A stretch of DNA of 64,000 nucleotides from Caprella mutica (Eukaryota; Arthropoda; Malacostraca; Amphipoda; Caprellidae). The position numbers and the translations under genes were made by a program. Of this stretch, positions 22,441 to 34,332 are shown in pieces (positions within the stretch are counted from its first letter, which is position 1; every line of letters starts with the position of its first letter). The stretch is from assembly GCA_947561585.1 (NCBI GenBank), contig CANNZV010002509.1:31513-95512 (forward strand). Direction: 5' to 3'. A model generated the notes under the pieces. It was not told the DNA's origin. It did not search any database and saw only the letters and a program-made list of their open reading frames with translations.

Positions 22441-23975
22441 TTTTAAGGAAAGCATGACACACAGAATTACTTACGAATACGGCTCTTTTTAGAGTATAGA
22501 TTGATAGATATTGAGGCATTCAATTAATATGATTTCTATTTACAGTCTTTCCCCATCGCGTATGTATTGATGAAGAGGAGGACTACTACAGCCTACAGAG
22601 AGGCCCTCCTCTTCATTAAAGGCCACACACAATGTCGCCTCATCGTAATAATCACAGACTACGAGAGGGCAATGCCGAGAGCGGCTACCGATGTATAAGA
22701 AGAGGCTAGTGTTAGTGGTTGTCTCTTCCACTACAATCAGGTAATCTCTTTGATATTATCATGAGTGGTGTTAAAGTTAAAATTTAGCGTTGACGGTATT
22801 TTTTTTTGGTTTCAATCTTTCGAATAGCAATATGACAATTCAACACAAGAATCAAGGCTGAAATCTGGCTAAACTACACGTACTATCTTTATAAGATCCA
22901 TTGATGATATTCTATTAATTTATATGATTTTTTTATATTGAAGAATGTAATTAGACAGGTAGCAAGTGATTGTTTTAAAAGATATTATGTAATAAAAAAT
23001 TGAAAGCAGATATCATATGACATGTAGCTAGTAGGTAGGTCCAACATACGATAGTTGGTCATTAAATTCATTGTTTATTCCACTTTTTTAAACATCTTCA
23101 TGATAAACATCTTTCTACTCGAAAACACTAAATCACTTTCTCGTTGCGTTTTTAACCCTGGAATGCCCAGAGTGCATAAGAGGCTTGATTTGATTTTAAA
23201 TATTGATGTATAATTTAATAACTAATTGATCTGAGTTGCTGAAACTCCGTGACTTTCATTGTCTATGGCGTATTATTGTACCGTATAAATAAAATAATGT
23301 GACATGTTTTGAAATATTTAGATTTATATCATTCTGGATAAAGTGGGCCTCTGGAACCCCGGTGAAGTACTATCGCTGTTGCGTCACACTAGTATCATCA
23401 CTTCTAGGAATATTATCTATTTTTTTCTGTAAATTGAAATGTGACGCAACAGCGCATGTATTTCACCAAGGCTCCCGATTTCTACAGGGTAGCTAATTGT
23501 TATAACACTATATAAAAACAAAACATGTTACACTAGTTTCATTGATTTCACATAAATACGTTTTAGACATAAAAAGTCATGATATTCAGCATCTCAAGTC
23601 AAGTTTTTTATAGTATACATCTATATTCCAACTGGAACAAGCCTCTCAGGCACTCTTGTTGTTCCAGGGTTTAAAACGCGCAGCGCGCTCTTACGATTGC
23701 GCAATTCGTTTAATTGCGCGCTACTATATATTCAAATATAAAATATAGGAAGCAAATATTTACCCTACGGGTTATGTGGTTGTTTACAAATTAACACTTG
23801 TTTGAATTATTTGATAAGTTTAAAAATAACTGATGTTATATGTCAATATTCATTTGAAACTATATAGTTGTGAAAACAGCTTTGTGTAAATGGTCAGAAA
23901 GCGGACAATGAAGTGAGTTCAAACATAAAATATATCTTTATTAGACATCAACCCCACTAATATAACAGATATTTT
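22384..23975 (-). repeat. MULE right terminal inverted repeat arm, inner part
   Basis: It is the reverse complement of 18897-20484. It contains the mirror copy of the about 33-bp stem near 23355-23475 and mirrors GCGCAATTCGTTAAATTGCG-type sequence near 19155. Small differences from the left arm include CATTCTAGGG / CCTGGAATG. The arm continues at 28508 after the LTR element. Confidence 0.85.
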
Positions 23976-23980
23976 CCGGT

Positions 23981-24511
23981 TGATGCGTATGGAATTGTGC
24001 TTGGGTTCAATGAAGGTAGTATTCCATTCTCTCATAAGGGATGTATATTTATCAACTTGTATACAGCATTTCATTACAGTTAGAGATGACACAAATGTGG
24101 AATATGGTAGAGATGAGTTCGGACCAGACCAACCCGGACGGGCCGGTCTGAAGTCCTTACTCACAACTAACTCCACCAACTAACTACTAACTACTGGCTC
24201 TAGTTACATAATTCCTTGCCTTTATATACCTCTAAGCATCTTAACCGGAAACCACTAATGAGCTAAGACTCCGTCCATAACTTGGTCGCTCAAAACCACA
24301 TGAGTCTCAAACTAATTATTAGATCACATAGAAAATATATCCTTTATTCTTACAAGTATTTCTAAGCTGTCCTTACACCTCATTAAATCTTTTATTACTT
24401 CGTGGGAAAGATACCTTGACTCTATAGACAGCTAGACACATTTTATTACTTTAAGACTTATTTTAGATCTATGAGTTTCTAATATATTTTTAGCTAATTC
24501 AGAATGCTACA
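23981..24511 (-). repeat. 3' LTR (minus-strand element)
   Basis: Reads TGTAGCATTCTG ... ATACGCATCA on the minus strand. It is almost identical to the other LTR except for its last 65 bp (the U5 end), which carry about ten differences. Confidence 0.92.
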
Positions 24512-27500
24512 TATCTTCCCCCTCTACAAGAAAAATTGAAGGTACTTCAATTTTATACAAAAATGCTTTAACTAATCCCTTTCACAAATATATCTAGAAA
24601 ATCTTATATTAAAACCAAAAATACCCAAACTTAAAATACAAAAACAAAATACAATTGACATGATTGTTCGTGAAGTTTTATCACAGTTATATATCTTTGT
24701 TAAGTTGGTTAGTTTTATCCTATTCCATACATTCTTTTACATTCATCTCATTCATTGTACGTTACACATTTATACATAGGATAATATGTTGTTATGGTGA
24801 AAATTAATTAAGATGTTAATATTATTCAAAAGTATTTTGTTATATAATCTACCTAAACTTATAATAAAATCCTAAATTAAACTAAAGATATATGAGTGAT
24901 CTTAATTTTTTTTAATAAATTCATAATTAATTTAACTAGGAATCTCTTCCCCTGCAATTTTAAGATCAGTCATCTATCTTCTAAATCTACGACAATTACA
25001 TAAACTTATATTAGCTACAATAATCATAATGCAATATTACTAATGAAAATTCTAGTACAGATAATTGAAAAAATATTATAGAAAACATAATACACAAAAA
25101 TATTTATTAAGAATTAAATTTGAAGTTTATGAACACATAAATTGAAATATTAATCATGAAAATTAAAGTTCCTTGCATCATTTTATTCCCTCATTCGATA
25201 AAAATATAAATTTACGTTAAGATGACTTTGCAATATGCGATTTTATATTTCTTACTCCTCCGACTACATCCTCGATAGTGTTACTTTTATTACGTAAATC
25301 ACCTCGGTATCTATTTATATATTATTCATCGCCAGTGTTTCTTTCTCACTGCGGTTCTCATCATTATTAAGACAGGACTTCATTTATAGAGTCTAACTTG
25401 TCTACTTTCGCATTAATAAACATTTAGCACATCACATTAACTTGGATCTATATCAACGAAATTATTATTCGGGAAACGCTGAACTAAAATCTATTTCATC
25501 ATAATATATCAATCATCAGTGAATTCACAACTTGTAACCTGAATTGAATAATTAGTATTATATCCATATAGTTTCAAATATCTGCATTATTTAAATATAA
25601 CCTAAGGTATACATAAAAATAATCTTATTACTAAAATCTTAAACTTATTCCTAAAAAAAAAATTAAATTCCATTATCGTACGAAGTCATTTTCATTTAAC
25701 TAATCATATCTTCGATTGTTTGATCAATTATTGTGCGTTTATATTTCAACACAATATCATTTCTATAGTAATATCATTATTTCTTACTTCTCAATATCAT
25801 ATAATTATTACCTTGGATAAATTATCTTCATCATTCTACCAATCAATTATTCAAATTATTATATTTTTATCAAATTCTTCATTAATTCGATTAATTATTT
25901 TATTCCTTCACATGACTTCAATACAATTCTAGAAAAATTCACAAATAAAATCAATGTCTATCAAATAGATATCATCAAAGAATATTAAAAAAAAATCCAT
26001 ATGAATGTATGATATGAACAAAAACAAAAATATATGAAATACCTAATCATTTCAAGAAAAATCAAAATAATACATAGACTTAATAAAAAAATTATTCATT
26101 GATCTTGATTTACATCCTCTGATGACATAAGGATCGAAAGGGTTGTTCTCTGGAAAACTGTTCATTCTTGCTTTCCATCATTTTGCCTCATGCAAGTTTG
26201 CATGTCACAGAAAAAGAAATAATATATTAGTAAATTTACTGAATATTTTTTTTTATTACTCTCTCTCCTTTCTTTACGTTGCTTTATATTTAGTTCAGGT
26301 TTAGTGGGATTGTTATATTTAAATTATTCGTTAATATTTACTTTACTCAAACGTTGAATATAGTTGTAAAAAGATTGACTTCAAAAACAAAAATATGCAA
26401 TAATAAAATTATATTCTCAAATTGAACAAAAAGAGAGAGTGAAAAAAAAAATCATAATAATTATTAACTCTACTATGTATAATTCAAATACTTACAAAAC
26501 ATGCAACTTAAAATCTGTCAAAAAATATAATAATAAAAAGAAATATAGAAGAAGAAAAAAAAATTAGTAAACATATTGAAAATTTTAAAGAAAGAAAAAA
26601 ATTTTTTTCACAATACTTAGTGAACATAGTTTTAGTTTTAATTAGATTCAAATTATTTTCTGTTATGACTAAAAACAATGGAAACGTTTTCAATTTATAT
26701 CATTATATTTTATTCGTTTAATTAATTTCAATTTTCAAATAACTATTAGTAATTCATTTTTTTAGTATAAATCATGACTGAAACAATCTTCAAAATGATA
26801 TTTGGAGTCACTCTAGTTTTTAAACTATGTTAAACGTTTTTCAGATAAAACAATATTTCTTGTTCAAAAATAATATGAAATTTTTATTTATAAAATACAA
26901 TCCCACTCACCTTTACATCCTTTAACTTCATTTGTCTGAACATTATGTTGATTATTTTGATTGTAAAACATATCTGCAATTGGCATTTCTCAGCGTGTGC
27001 AATTTCTATGTTGCAAATAGGTTGAAGAGAGCATGGCAAACTGAAAAAAAATATTCTGATAAGTTTACCTCAATACATAATTATCACTTCCTATAGAACA
27101 ATACATTATAGAAAAAAAATAATACAATTTTAATAATTTCTTCTATTAATTATTCTTAATTATCTTATCCTTTTGATATTATTGTAAGTTTGATGACATT
27201 ATTTAATATAATTAGTGACACATTTTTTTCACAAAATTTTCCTCAATAATAAACATTGATTTTATTCTAACTTAAACGATTAAATACAATACTTCCCAGT
27301 TTTCGAAGTATCTTCTTTACATTCTTGAAATTGCGAGCTAGCTGCTCCTCTGCTTTTGGAATCACAATCGATATATTGTGTAGAAACAGGCAAAACCGAT
27401 CTTCATAGATAAGAGGTACCACACTCTTGATGACTGCGATATCATGTAGATACTGAATGCTGATTTTCAGTAAAAATTGTTATTAATTTTTTCTTCGCTG

Positions 27501-27974
27501 TTTTTTTCACGTTAAATATATATATTCAGTACTTGTAGTTCTTCTTAGATGTCAGCTTTTCAGATGCAGTTCTAATTGTATTAAACGTACGCCACACTTG
27601 TAGAACATAGGTACGAGAACTGATGTCTTCATTTAAAATTTGATGATTGTGTAACGTTGTTACTTCTGTGTGAAATCTCGTGCACATTTTCCCTGTAGTG
27701 GTGCTATTTTTCGACTGGGCTCACATTTTGATAATCTCAAATGTCTGGTATCTTCTTCTTTCTTCATGTTGTGTTTTGAATCAGAACTTTCCTGAAGTTC
27801 GAAAGGTTGAGACATGCTGAACAAATTTTTTGACTGGGTTTTGTTCACCATCTTCGTAGTCGCTGGGCATCATCTTCGTAGTCGTTTAAATATTTGAAGT
27901 TTTTGGGTTCATCTGAGGATTCTTCTTCAATTTGTCTTAACCTGGGACCGGATCCACTGCTTGTTGGGCGCCAA
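24512..27974 (-). other. Retrotransposon interior, gene-poor
   Basis: About 3.46 kb, strongly AT-rich. The end next to the primer-binding site (27600-27960) is less AT-rich and has a 63-codon minus-strand frame (27660-27851) rich in Lys, Ser and Glu without a recognised domain; it could be a gag remnant. No zinc knuckle (CX2CX4HX4C), D(T/S)G protease motif or YxDD motif was seen. Confidence 0.6.
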
Positions 27975-28502
27975 TGTTGCGTATGGGATTGGCGGGGTTA
28001 AATGAAGGTAGTATTCAAGCTCTCATTAGGGATGTATATTTATCAACTTGTATACAGCATTTCATTACAGTTAGAGATGACACAAATGTGGAATATGGTA
28101 GAGATGAGTTCGGACCAGACCAACCCGGACGGGCCGGTCTGAAGTCCTTACTCACAACTAACTCCACCAACTAACTACTAACTATTGGCTCTAGTTACAT
28201 AATTCCTTGCCTTTATATACCTCTAAGCATCTTAACCGGAAACCACTAATGAGCTAAGACTCCGTCCATAACTTGGTCGCTCAAAACCACATGAGTCTCA
28301 AACTAATTATTAGATCACATAGAAAATATATCCTTTATTCTTACAAGTATTTCTAAGCTGTCCTTACACCTCATTAAATCTTTTATTACTTCGTGGGAAA
28401 GATACCTTGACTCTATAGACAGCTAGACACATTTTATTACTTTAAGACTTATTTTAGATCTATGAGTTTCTAATATATTTTTAGCTAATTCAGAATGCTA
28501 CA
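27975..28502 (-). repeat. 5' LTR (minus-strand element)
   Basis: Reads TGTAGCATTCTG ... ATACGCAACA on the minus strand, followed by the primer-binding site and preceded by the duplication CCGGT. Confidence 0.92.
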
Positions 28503-28507
28503 CCGGT

Positions 28508-29158
28508 TTTTAAAGCATTAAAAGAACAACTCCTTATATAAAATATTGACAATATGGAGAAATGTGTTAGGTACAAAAAGGAAGGCAAGGGTCGTAAGGC
28601 CTCCCCTACAAAATGAAAGTAAGAGTGTTGATTTTAATAACCACAAGAGATAAAGTCGGTTAAAGTTAAAATCAGGATGGTCATTTCGTGGAGCATATTG
28701 CCAAATATTATGATTAATTACTTCATCATTTATATAAAATAGCTTCATTCTTCATAATTTCTACAAACGAGCATATCTCTGCAAGACCCAGTTCACGAAT
28801 TTTGTACGGCGTGAAAAATCTCTTTCAAGAAGTTGATGTCTGACTTTCATTTTTAGAGAGGGCATTGTAGGTCATGTTTAGAAATTCGATTGATTGAAGA
28901 TTTTGAGACATTTAATCCACTTCTCCTAACAAAACATTTCTATTTTCTTAAAGGAGTTGCTGAACAAAATTGATTTTGTCTTTCGGCGGTACTGTTCTCT
29001 AGGGTTCTTACAGACTAAATTAAAAAATTAATTAAATTTAAAATTGTGCCTTCCTTTTTGTGCTTAATCACTTTTCTCCTGAGCGGCAATATTTTGATAA
29101 AAGGAATAGTTATTTGAATTCTTTTGAAACATGGCAATAGATAATTTTTTTGAAATGT
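28508..29158 (-). repeat. MULE right terminal inverted repeat arm, outer part
   Basis: It is the reverse complement of 18472-18890, apart from the 185-bp insertion at 28545-28729, and ends at ATGGCAATAGATAATTTTTT. Immediately outside (29160-29240) is another short copy of an inner-arm motif, GTCTAATAAAGATATATTTT, also found at 18931. Confidence 0.75.
28545..28729. mobile_element. 185-bp insertion flanked by an 11-bp direct repeat
   Basis: Present in the right MULE arm but absent from the left one. TTATATAAAAT occurs on both sides (28534-28544 and 28730-28740), while the left arm has one ATTTTATATAAGG. I do not see inverted ends, so the type of insert is unknown. Confidence 0.6.
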
Positions 29159-29984
29159 GTTTTTGTCTAATAAAGATATATTTTATGTTTGAAACTTTGA
29201 ACTTACTTATTTGTACGTTTTCTGACCATTTGTGCAAAGCCTACGGGGATAAAAATGATATTCAAGAACATCCGTACAGCTAACGATATACTTTATCTTG
29301 AAGATTTTAATTTTATTCTTCGATTCCTATTATTTAACGTATTTCATTGAAATGCGCATTGCAGAAAAGTTATTCGTTATTTAATACATTTATTGCAATC
29401 AATTTACTACCAGGGTCCAGTTGTTCCACAGTCTTAGTGGCTGTGTAGTGCTTTTCCTAGTGTATCAGGCGAGAAGAAGCATAAAGCATTCTCAAGAAGA
29501 CAGGCACTGACTGTAATTTGATCGCAATAAACCTATTAATTTGGTCATAAATATAATTATTACAGTAAGTTCTTCAATGTACTTTGAAGTTTTAAATACA
29601 GTTAAAAATATAATGTCAAAGATTGATGGAGTCTATCGTTAGCTGTATTGATGGATGTTTAATATTCTTTTTATCTGCGTACGATTAGCAAAGGAATATT
29701 TCCCGAGTACTACCTTCACTTTGCTGGTTCAATGTTCTATGCCTCTAGGATATGCATGAATGTATAATGTATTTTCATCATAGGCACTTACTTATGTTTT
29801 CATTGCATGAATAGATAATCATTAGCTATCTATTTATGCAATGAAAAAATTACCTTAATCTATTTTAAGATTTCGAGTAATTCTTACAAGTGTAGGAATT
29901 ATTAGCTATGTTTTAAACATATCAAAAATTCATCATTCTAATGAACTACAAGAGAATCTGAATTCATTATTATTCCTTTATTAG
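29159..29984. other. No gene recognised
   Basis: AT-rich spacer. It contains a second copy of a MULE-arm motif at 29160-29240, and CAGCTAACGATA (29278) with its near inverse TATCGTTAGCTG (29633). Nothing else can be supported. Confidence 0.4.
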
Positions 29985-30203
29985 GCAATATGGAGGAAAA
30001 TAACTTCAACCACTATGAGGCAGTTTTACTGCAATGCTGAAGAGAATGCTCTAAAAGCACTGGTCAAGAAAATAATGGCTTTCCCATTGCTGACAAGCCA
30101 CTTAATGCCAAATGGATTGGAGTTGATAAAGGCCAACCTGGCAGAAGCGGGGAATCCACCGAATGCTGTGGCGGTGGTTGGATATTTCGAGAGATTTTGG
30201 TGC
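29985..30203 (+). pseudogene. MULE transposase late exon, cut by an LTR element
   Basis: After an acceptor-like TTTATTAG the plus-strand frame (ATG at 30015) reads ENALKALVKKIMAFPLLTSH, LMPNGLELIKANLAEAGNP and VAVVGYFERFW. This resembles the segment after the catalytic core in insect FLYWCH-type MULE transposases, where a (A/L)LP(L/F)L...F..(I/L)...YFE..W pattern is common. The frame is broken at 30204, where the LTR-type sequence starts immediately after FERFW. It lies on the opposite strand to the two other MULE genes in the window, so it belongs to a third copy. The assignment rests on pattern resemblance alone. Confidence 0.5.
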
Positions 30204-33200
30204 TGTGATGTAATGATTTGATATAGTTAGTATGTCACTATAAATGTAAGCTTTGTAGAATGAACGAGTTAGTTCGCAGGTATCCTCCGCTCAGAAAACA
30301 TCTCCTGAGCTCAGTTCGCAGGTAGCCACCGTGCAGTCAACATCCTCTAATCACAGTTCGCAAGTAGCGCGAGTCTAGTCAACATCTTCTGATCACAGTC
30401 TCGCAGTTATAACTCCTCGAGCACAGACACCAACTAAAGTTTCGTTAAGTAAAAACGAGAAGATTTTTAACACGTTGAAGAAGTGAATACTATTTGACAA
30501 TTTTAATGAGAAATTTAAGTATAAAAGTTAAATAAGAACAGTGACTAAGTAAACAACAGAGTTGTTGTTGCCAGTGACAGATCACCAGTTACTGCATGGT
30601 TGGCATATACCCAGTCAGAAATTCTACACAGACGAACAAGAAAAGGAGCTGTGGAGGAATAAAAAAGATAAGTCATCCATTACTTTTTGATATTATTAAA
30701 TTATTAATTTTCCCAGTGCAGACGATTATCTTATTAGTAGAATATAATCAGTATAAATTTTTTTTTCAATACGATTGATAAAATAAGTCATAGATAAAGT
30801 AGAATATATGGCGATTTTTTCTATGAAAAGATAATATATGATAATCACTAACCTTTTATTGTTCAATAAGAAGAGAGAGAGAGAGTTCTTGAAGTTTAAA
30901 TGTGTTGTTAGGAGGAAAATTTATAGCAATTGAGTATGAGTTAAATAAGAATATGGCAACTGTCAGTTAAATAAAATGTTTAAATGAGTGATTAGAGACG
31001 GTGGTTATTTGTGATACTAAGGGCATGTCACGTTAAAATTAGGGTTAAATGAAGTTTGTGGTAAGCTGAAACCATGGAGAAAGTTAATTTTTCTCAGGTA
31101 AGTTTTCGGTAAGCTGAAAACCGTATAGTAGTTAGTGGTAAACTGAAACCATGGAGAAAGTTAATTTTTCTCAGGTAAGTTTTCGGTAAGCTGAAAACCG
31201 TATAGTAGTTAGTGGTAAACTGAAACCATGGAGAAAGTTAATTTTTCTCAGGTAAGTTTTCGGTAAGCTGAAAACCGTATAGTAGTTAGTGGTAAACTGA
31301 AACCATGGAGAAAGTTAATTTTTCTCAGGTAAGTTTTCGGTAAAGCTGAAACCGTAATTTATAGTTTGTGGAAAAGCTGAAACCACAGATTCAGAGAAAG
31401 TTTGATTTTCTCAAATGAGTTATAGCGGTATGTGAAACCGTAAAGTGAATTAATGAGGTTCGATAAAAGGTCGAACAAGTATTTAAAGAATGTTATGAGT
31501 AACCAGTGTGATATGGGTTAAGGGTTAATAACAATAACGCAAAAAGTGCGATTAAAGAAACTACTATGACTCTGAGTAGTGCAGTAGAGATGAATGCATG
31601 TGATTAGTAAAGTCAGTGTATCTCCTGTACCAGTGGTTAGCATAGTATAGATTGCTATTTCAAAAGATTAAATGTTGCTAGTGACGAAATAAATGCCATT
31701 ATGTATTAATTTATCTTGCGAAAAAGCAGTTGTCATCTAGAAATTTTCAGACAGCAGACATTGTTGACAGTTCAAAATGTCTCGAGTCGGTTAATAAATA
31801 GACATCCGGTGATCCAAGTAAGTATCACGGTGTAAGAACATGAATGTGAGAAGTAAGAATGGGTCAGCATAAAAAATAAAAGCAGACACGGATACACGAA
31901 AGGAAATGTGTGTGGAATAAAATAATATCACCATGCAAAAGAGTGATAGGTGTTTTATTCAGTTTATAGGATAAAAGAGTATTGCATCGATCAGCAATAT
32001 TAATGAGACATTAATCAGGAAAAATGATGAGATTATAAATTAACTTTCGTCTATATAAAAATATCTATGATATTAAAATTATGAATTCGCAAAGAAAATG
32101 AAATTAATACTGAAGAGTGAATTTGAAAATAAGTAATCACAATGGGTGATTTATAAATTATAATACAAAATATTTATGCCAGGGGTCACAAATGCTAATA
32201 TTTTCTCTGTTTGCAGAATTCAAAAAACGAAGAAAGAAGAACGGACAGCAGAGGAACCATTACAGTGTTACCATATCAAAAAGATGGAGAACGCAGATCC
32301 AACAGTTGCTGATCAAGTCATGAATGTAACGCTAGGAAGGACACCTATATCATCGAAGGAGTCAAGAAACAAAAAGAACCACATGAAACCACATACCACA
32401 TATAAGTTATCAAGAACTTTTATAGCTTTTTAATGATCAGCAGATTAATCTTTGAATCATAACAAAAATTACCGACACATCATTTTAATTATTATATTAA
32501 TTGATGACTCAGCTTGTTTACTTAATAGAAGTACGCGGTCTATTAGGTGAGCATATGAATTGAATACAGATGAATTAATATTCATACTGTTAATATTTAG
32601 AAATAAATATTTTTTCATTTTGAAATACTAATTAGATTTTGATGATTAGAAAATTTTAAAGTCAAAATAAATTAGGAATTTGCAGGAATAAACTATTTTT
32701 AAATTAATATACGTAAATGAAATGGTTATTTATAACTAATTTGCAGTAAAATATTAAACGAACTTTAAATTTTTCTGAAAGAATTTGATAGTAAATTTTA
32801 TTCAATAAATTAATTAAAAGATAGAAATTCTATTTTTTAACGGAAGGATGTTAATTTTAATAGCACGATTGTTGAATCAATGTTAATTTTTAGAATATTT
32901 TAGAGAGGTCAGTGAACCCATTATGATAATTATATTGAAAAAACAATATTTTATGAAGTATCTATGAAATTATAATTGCTTTTAAAATAAAACGACACAG
33001 AATTTGAATGAAATTAAGGAATTTCATATAATGTTTATGATGTAATATGTTTATTAAAAATAATTTTTTTAACAAATTTATAATCATGTCAGAAAACGTC
33101 AAAATTTTTAATATATGAATAATTAAGGAACCTTGTTTATTTTTAGTGTGACACTTATATATTTGTTTGGAAAGTAAAATAATTTTATTAAAGCTAACGT

Positions 33201-33948
33201 AAAAGAAGAAAAAAATGAATTGAATGTTTGTTTGAATCAAATTAAATTTTACAAGTTAAATTGAAATAATTTTTTTGATGGTTTAAAGCAAAAATGTCAC
33301 AATATGTTAAGTTCAGTTTTGATGTGTATTCATACTATTTTTGATGTTATATGTAAGTTTGAAATATTATATATACATAGTATATTTTCTTTTTTGGATT
33401 TCTGAAGACTCTATTTAATATCGACATTCAGAAAAAAAAAGAGGGGAAGAAACGAATTATTATTAAATAAATGTTTAAAATTCTTGCAGTTATAGGTTAG
33501 ATGTTTATGATTGTTCAATTTGAATTTTAGAATTTTTCAATTTGAGTTTTAATGTTTTGAATTTTAGGATTGATTAAAATGAGATTTATGTTTTTAAATT
33601 TTAGAATTATTTAATTGAAAATGAGGTTTTGAAATAAATATTTTAAAAATCATTTTCAATTTAAATAGAACGGGGAGATATGTGATGTAATGATTTGATA
33701 TAGTTATTACGTCATTAGTATGTCACTATAAATGTAAGCTTTGTAGAATGAACGAGTTAGTTCGTAGGTAGACAGTGAGTTACCAATTGGCTCGCATGAG
33801 ATACACATCTAATCTCAAGTCTTAGTTAGTGAGACCATTACTTGTGAGTGTTTTAGTGAAGTGAACAGTGCATTTATATTTGCTTAATAATAGAATATAA
33901 TCTCTTCAAAGTTTTATTCGAACTCTTTATTATCCTAAATACAGTTAA
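30204..33948 (+). mobile_element. Second LTR-type retroelement, degenerate
   Basis: TGTGATGTAATGATTTGATA starts direct repeats at 30204 and 33681. The first about 80 bp match, apart from an 11-bp insertion in the second copy, then they diverge. A polypurine tract AACGGGGAGATA (33669-33680) sits directly before the second copy, as expected for the start of a 3' LTR. The first copy may end at ACTGCA (30596), followed by TGGTTGGCAT as a possible primer site. The 5' LTR contains three imperfect GTTCGCAGGTA-type repeats (30271-30400). The interior has no gag-pol frame; an 85-codon frame at 32176-32433 is unrecognised. The right limit given is only the end of visible LTR-like sequence. Confidence 0.55.
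31050..31430. repeat. 77-bp tandem repeat, about 4-5 copies
   Basis: AAACTGAAACCATGGAGAAA recurs with a period of 77 bp (ACCATGG at 31071, 31148, 31225, 31302), with GTAAGCTGAAAACCGTATAG in each unit. The last units are divergent. It lies inside the degenerate LTR-type element. Confidence 0.9.
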
Positions 33949-34332
33949 GCATGGACCAGAGGCCTGAGGTCGGAACCATATTGGCAAGGTGGTTCTAGGG
34001 CATGGGACCATGAGTATTTAGTAGAAAGAGATATATTGAGAAAAAGGAATCTGAAAGATAAGATACAGAGTAAGATTCTAATCACACGTAACCCATATCG
34101 TGGACCGTTATAAGGTTTCACAGTTGATGAGATAACCGACAAGGGGAACCATCACAGTGCCATCGGGTGGGATATAACCTTCTTTCTGTTTTTCGTCAAA
34201 GCCGAAGAACGAACAATTGCCTGGAAAACTTTAACAAGCAATTGTTTGGCAAAATAAAGATCGCCCATCCGATGGTATTAATTTTTTTGGGTAATTAATG
34301 TTAGGATATTGTAACAATGTTAGCATACTTTT
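33949..34332. other. No gene recognised
   Basis: Less AT-rich block (about 33950-34280) with GGTCGGAACC and two CATCGG motifs (34161, near 34268). It could be the rest of the 3' LTR or adjacent element sequence. No coding feature is supported. Confidence 0.35.

Larger units (their letters stand above)
23981..28502 (-). mobile_element. LTR retrotransposon lacking gag-pol
   Basis: Two direct LTRs (23981-24511 and 27975-28502, about 530 bp) bound a 3.46-kb interior. The 5-bp duplication CCGGT is at 23976-23980 and 28503-28507. Left arm position 18892-18896 shows the unfilled target. On the minus strand the primer-binding site TGGCGCCCAAC (27963-27973) lies 1 nt after the 5' LTR, matching the 3' end of a tRNA-Lys as I recall it. 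A polypurine tract GTAGAGGGGGAAGATA (24512-24527) precedes the 3' LTR. The interior has no open frame of useful length and no RT, protease or integrase motif. It must be non-autonomous, moved by proteins of a relative. Confidence 0.93.
18466..29158 (-). mobile_element. MULE with about 2-kb terminal inverted repeats
   Basis: The left arm (18466-20484) and the right arm (22384-29158) are inverted copies. The arm ends carry ATCTATTGCCATGTTTCAAA (from about 18472) and its reverse complement (to about 29146). The right arm is longer only because it holds an LTR retrotransposon (23981-28507 with one duplication) and a 185-bp insertion (28545-28729); without them the arms match in length, about 2.0 kb. 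The centre (20485-22383) keeps three exons of a FLYWCH/MULE transposase on the minus strand. The first coding residues lie inside the right arm, so the arm carries the promoter. Very long inverted ends fit Mutator-like elements. No 9-bp duplication was recognised at the outer ends. Confidence 0.75.

Noticed and set aside
20135..22731. Two identical 63-codon frames (20135-20326 plus, 22540-22731 minus)
   Set aside because: They are the same sequence in the two inverted arms of the MULE. The match reflects the inverted repeat and the peptide has no recognised domain.
25720..25932. 70-codon hydrophobic frame within the LTR element interior
   Set aside because: It is Ile/Phe/Ser-rich as expected from random AT-rich sequence, with no domain and no coding support.
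32176..32433. 85-codon frame as a gag gene of the second LTR-type element
   Set aside because: No zinc knuckle or capsid motif and too short; described only as an unrecognised frame.
34159..34275. Inverted CCATCGG motifs as ends of a small MITE
   Set aside because: The matching part is under 12 bp and no flanking duplication is visible.
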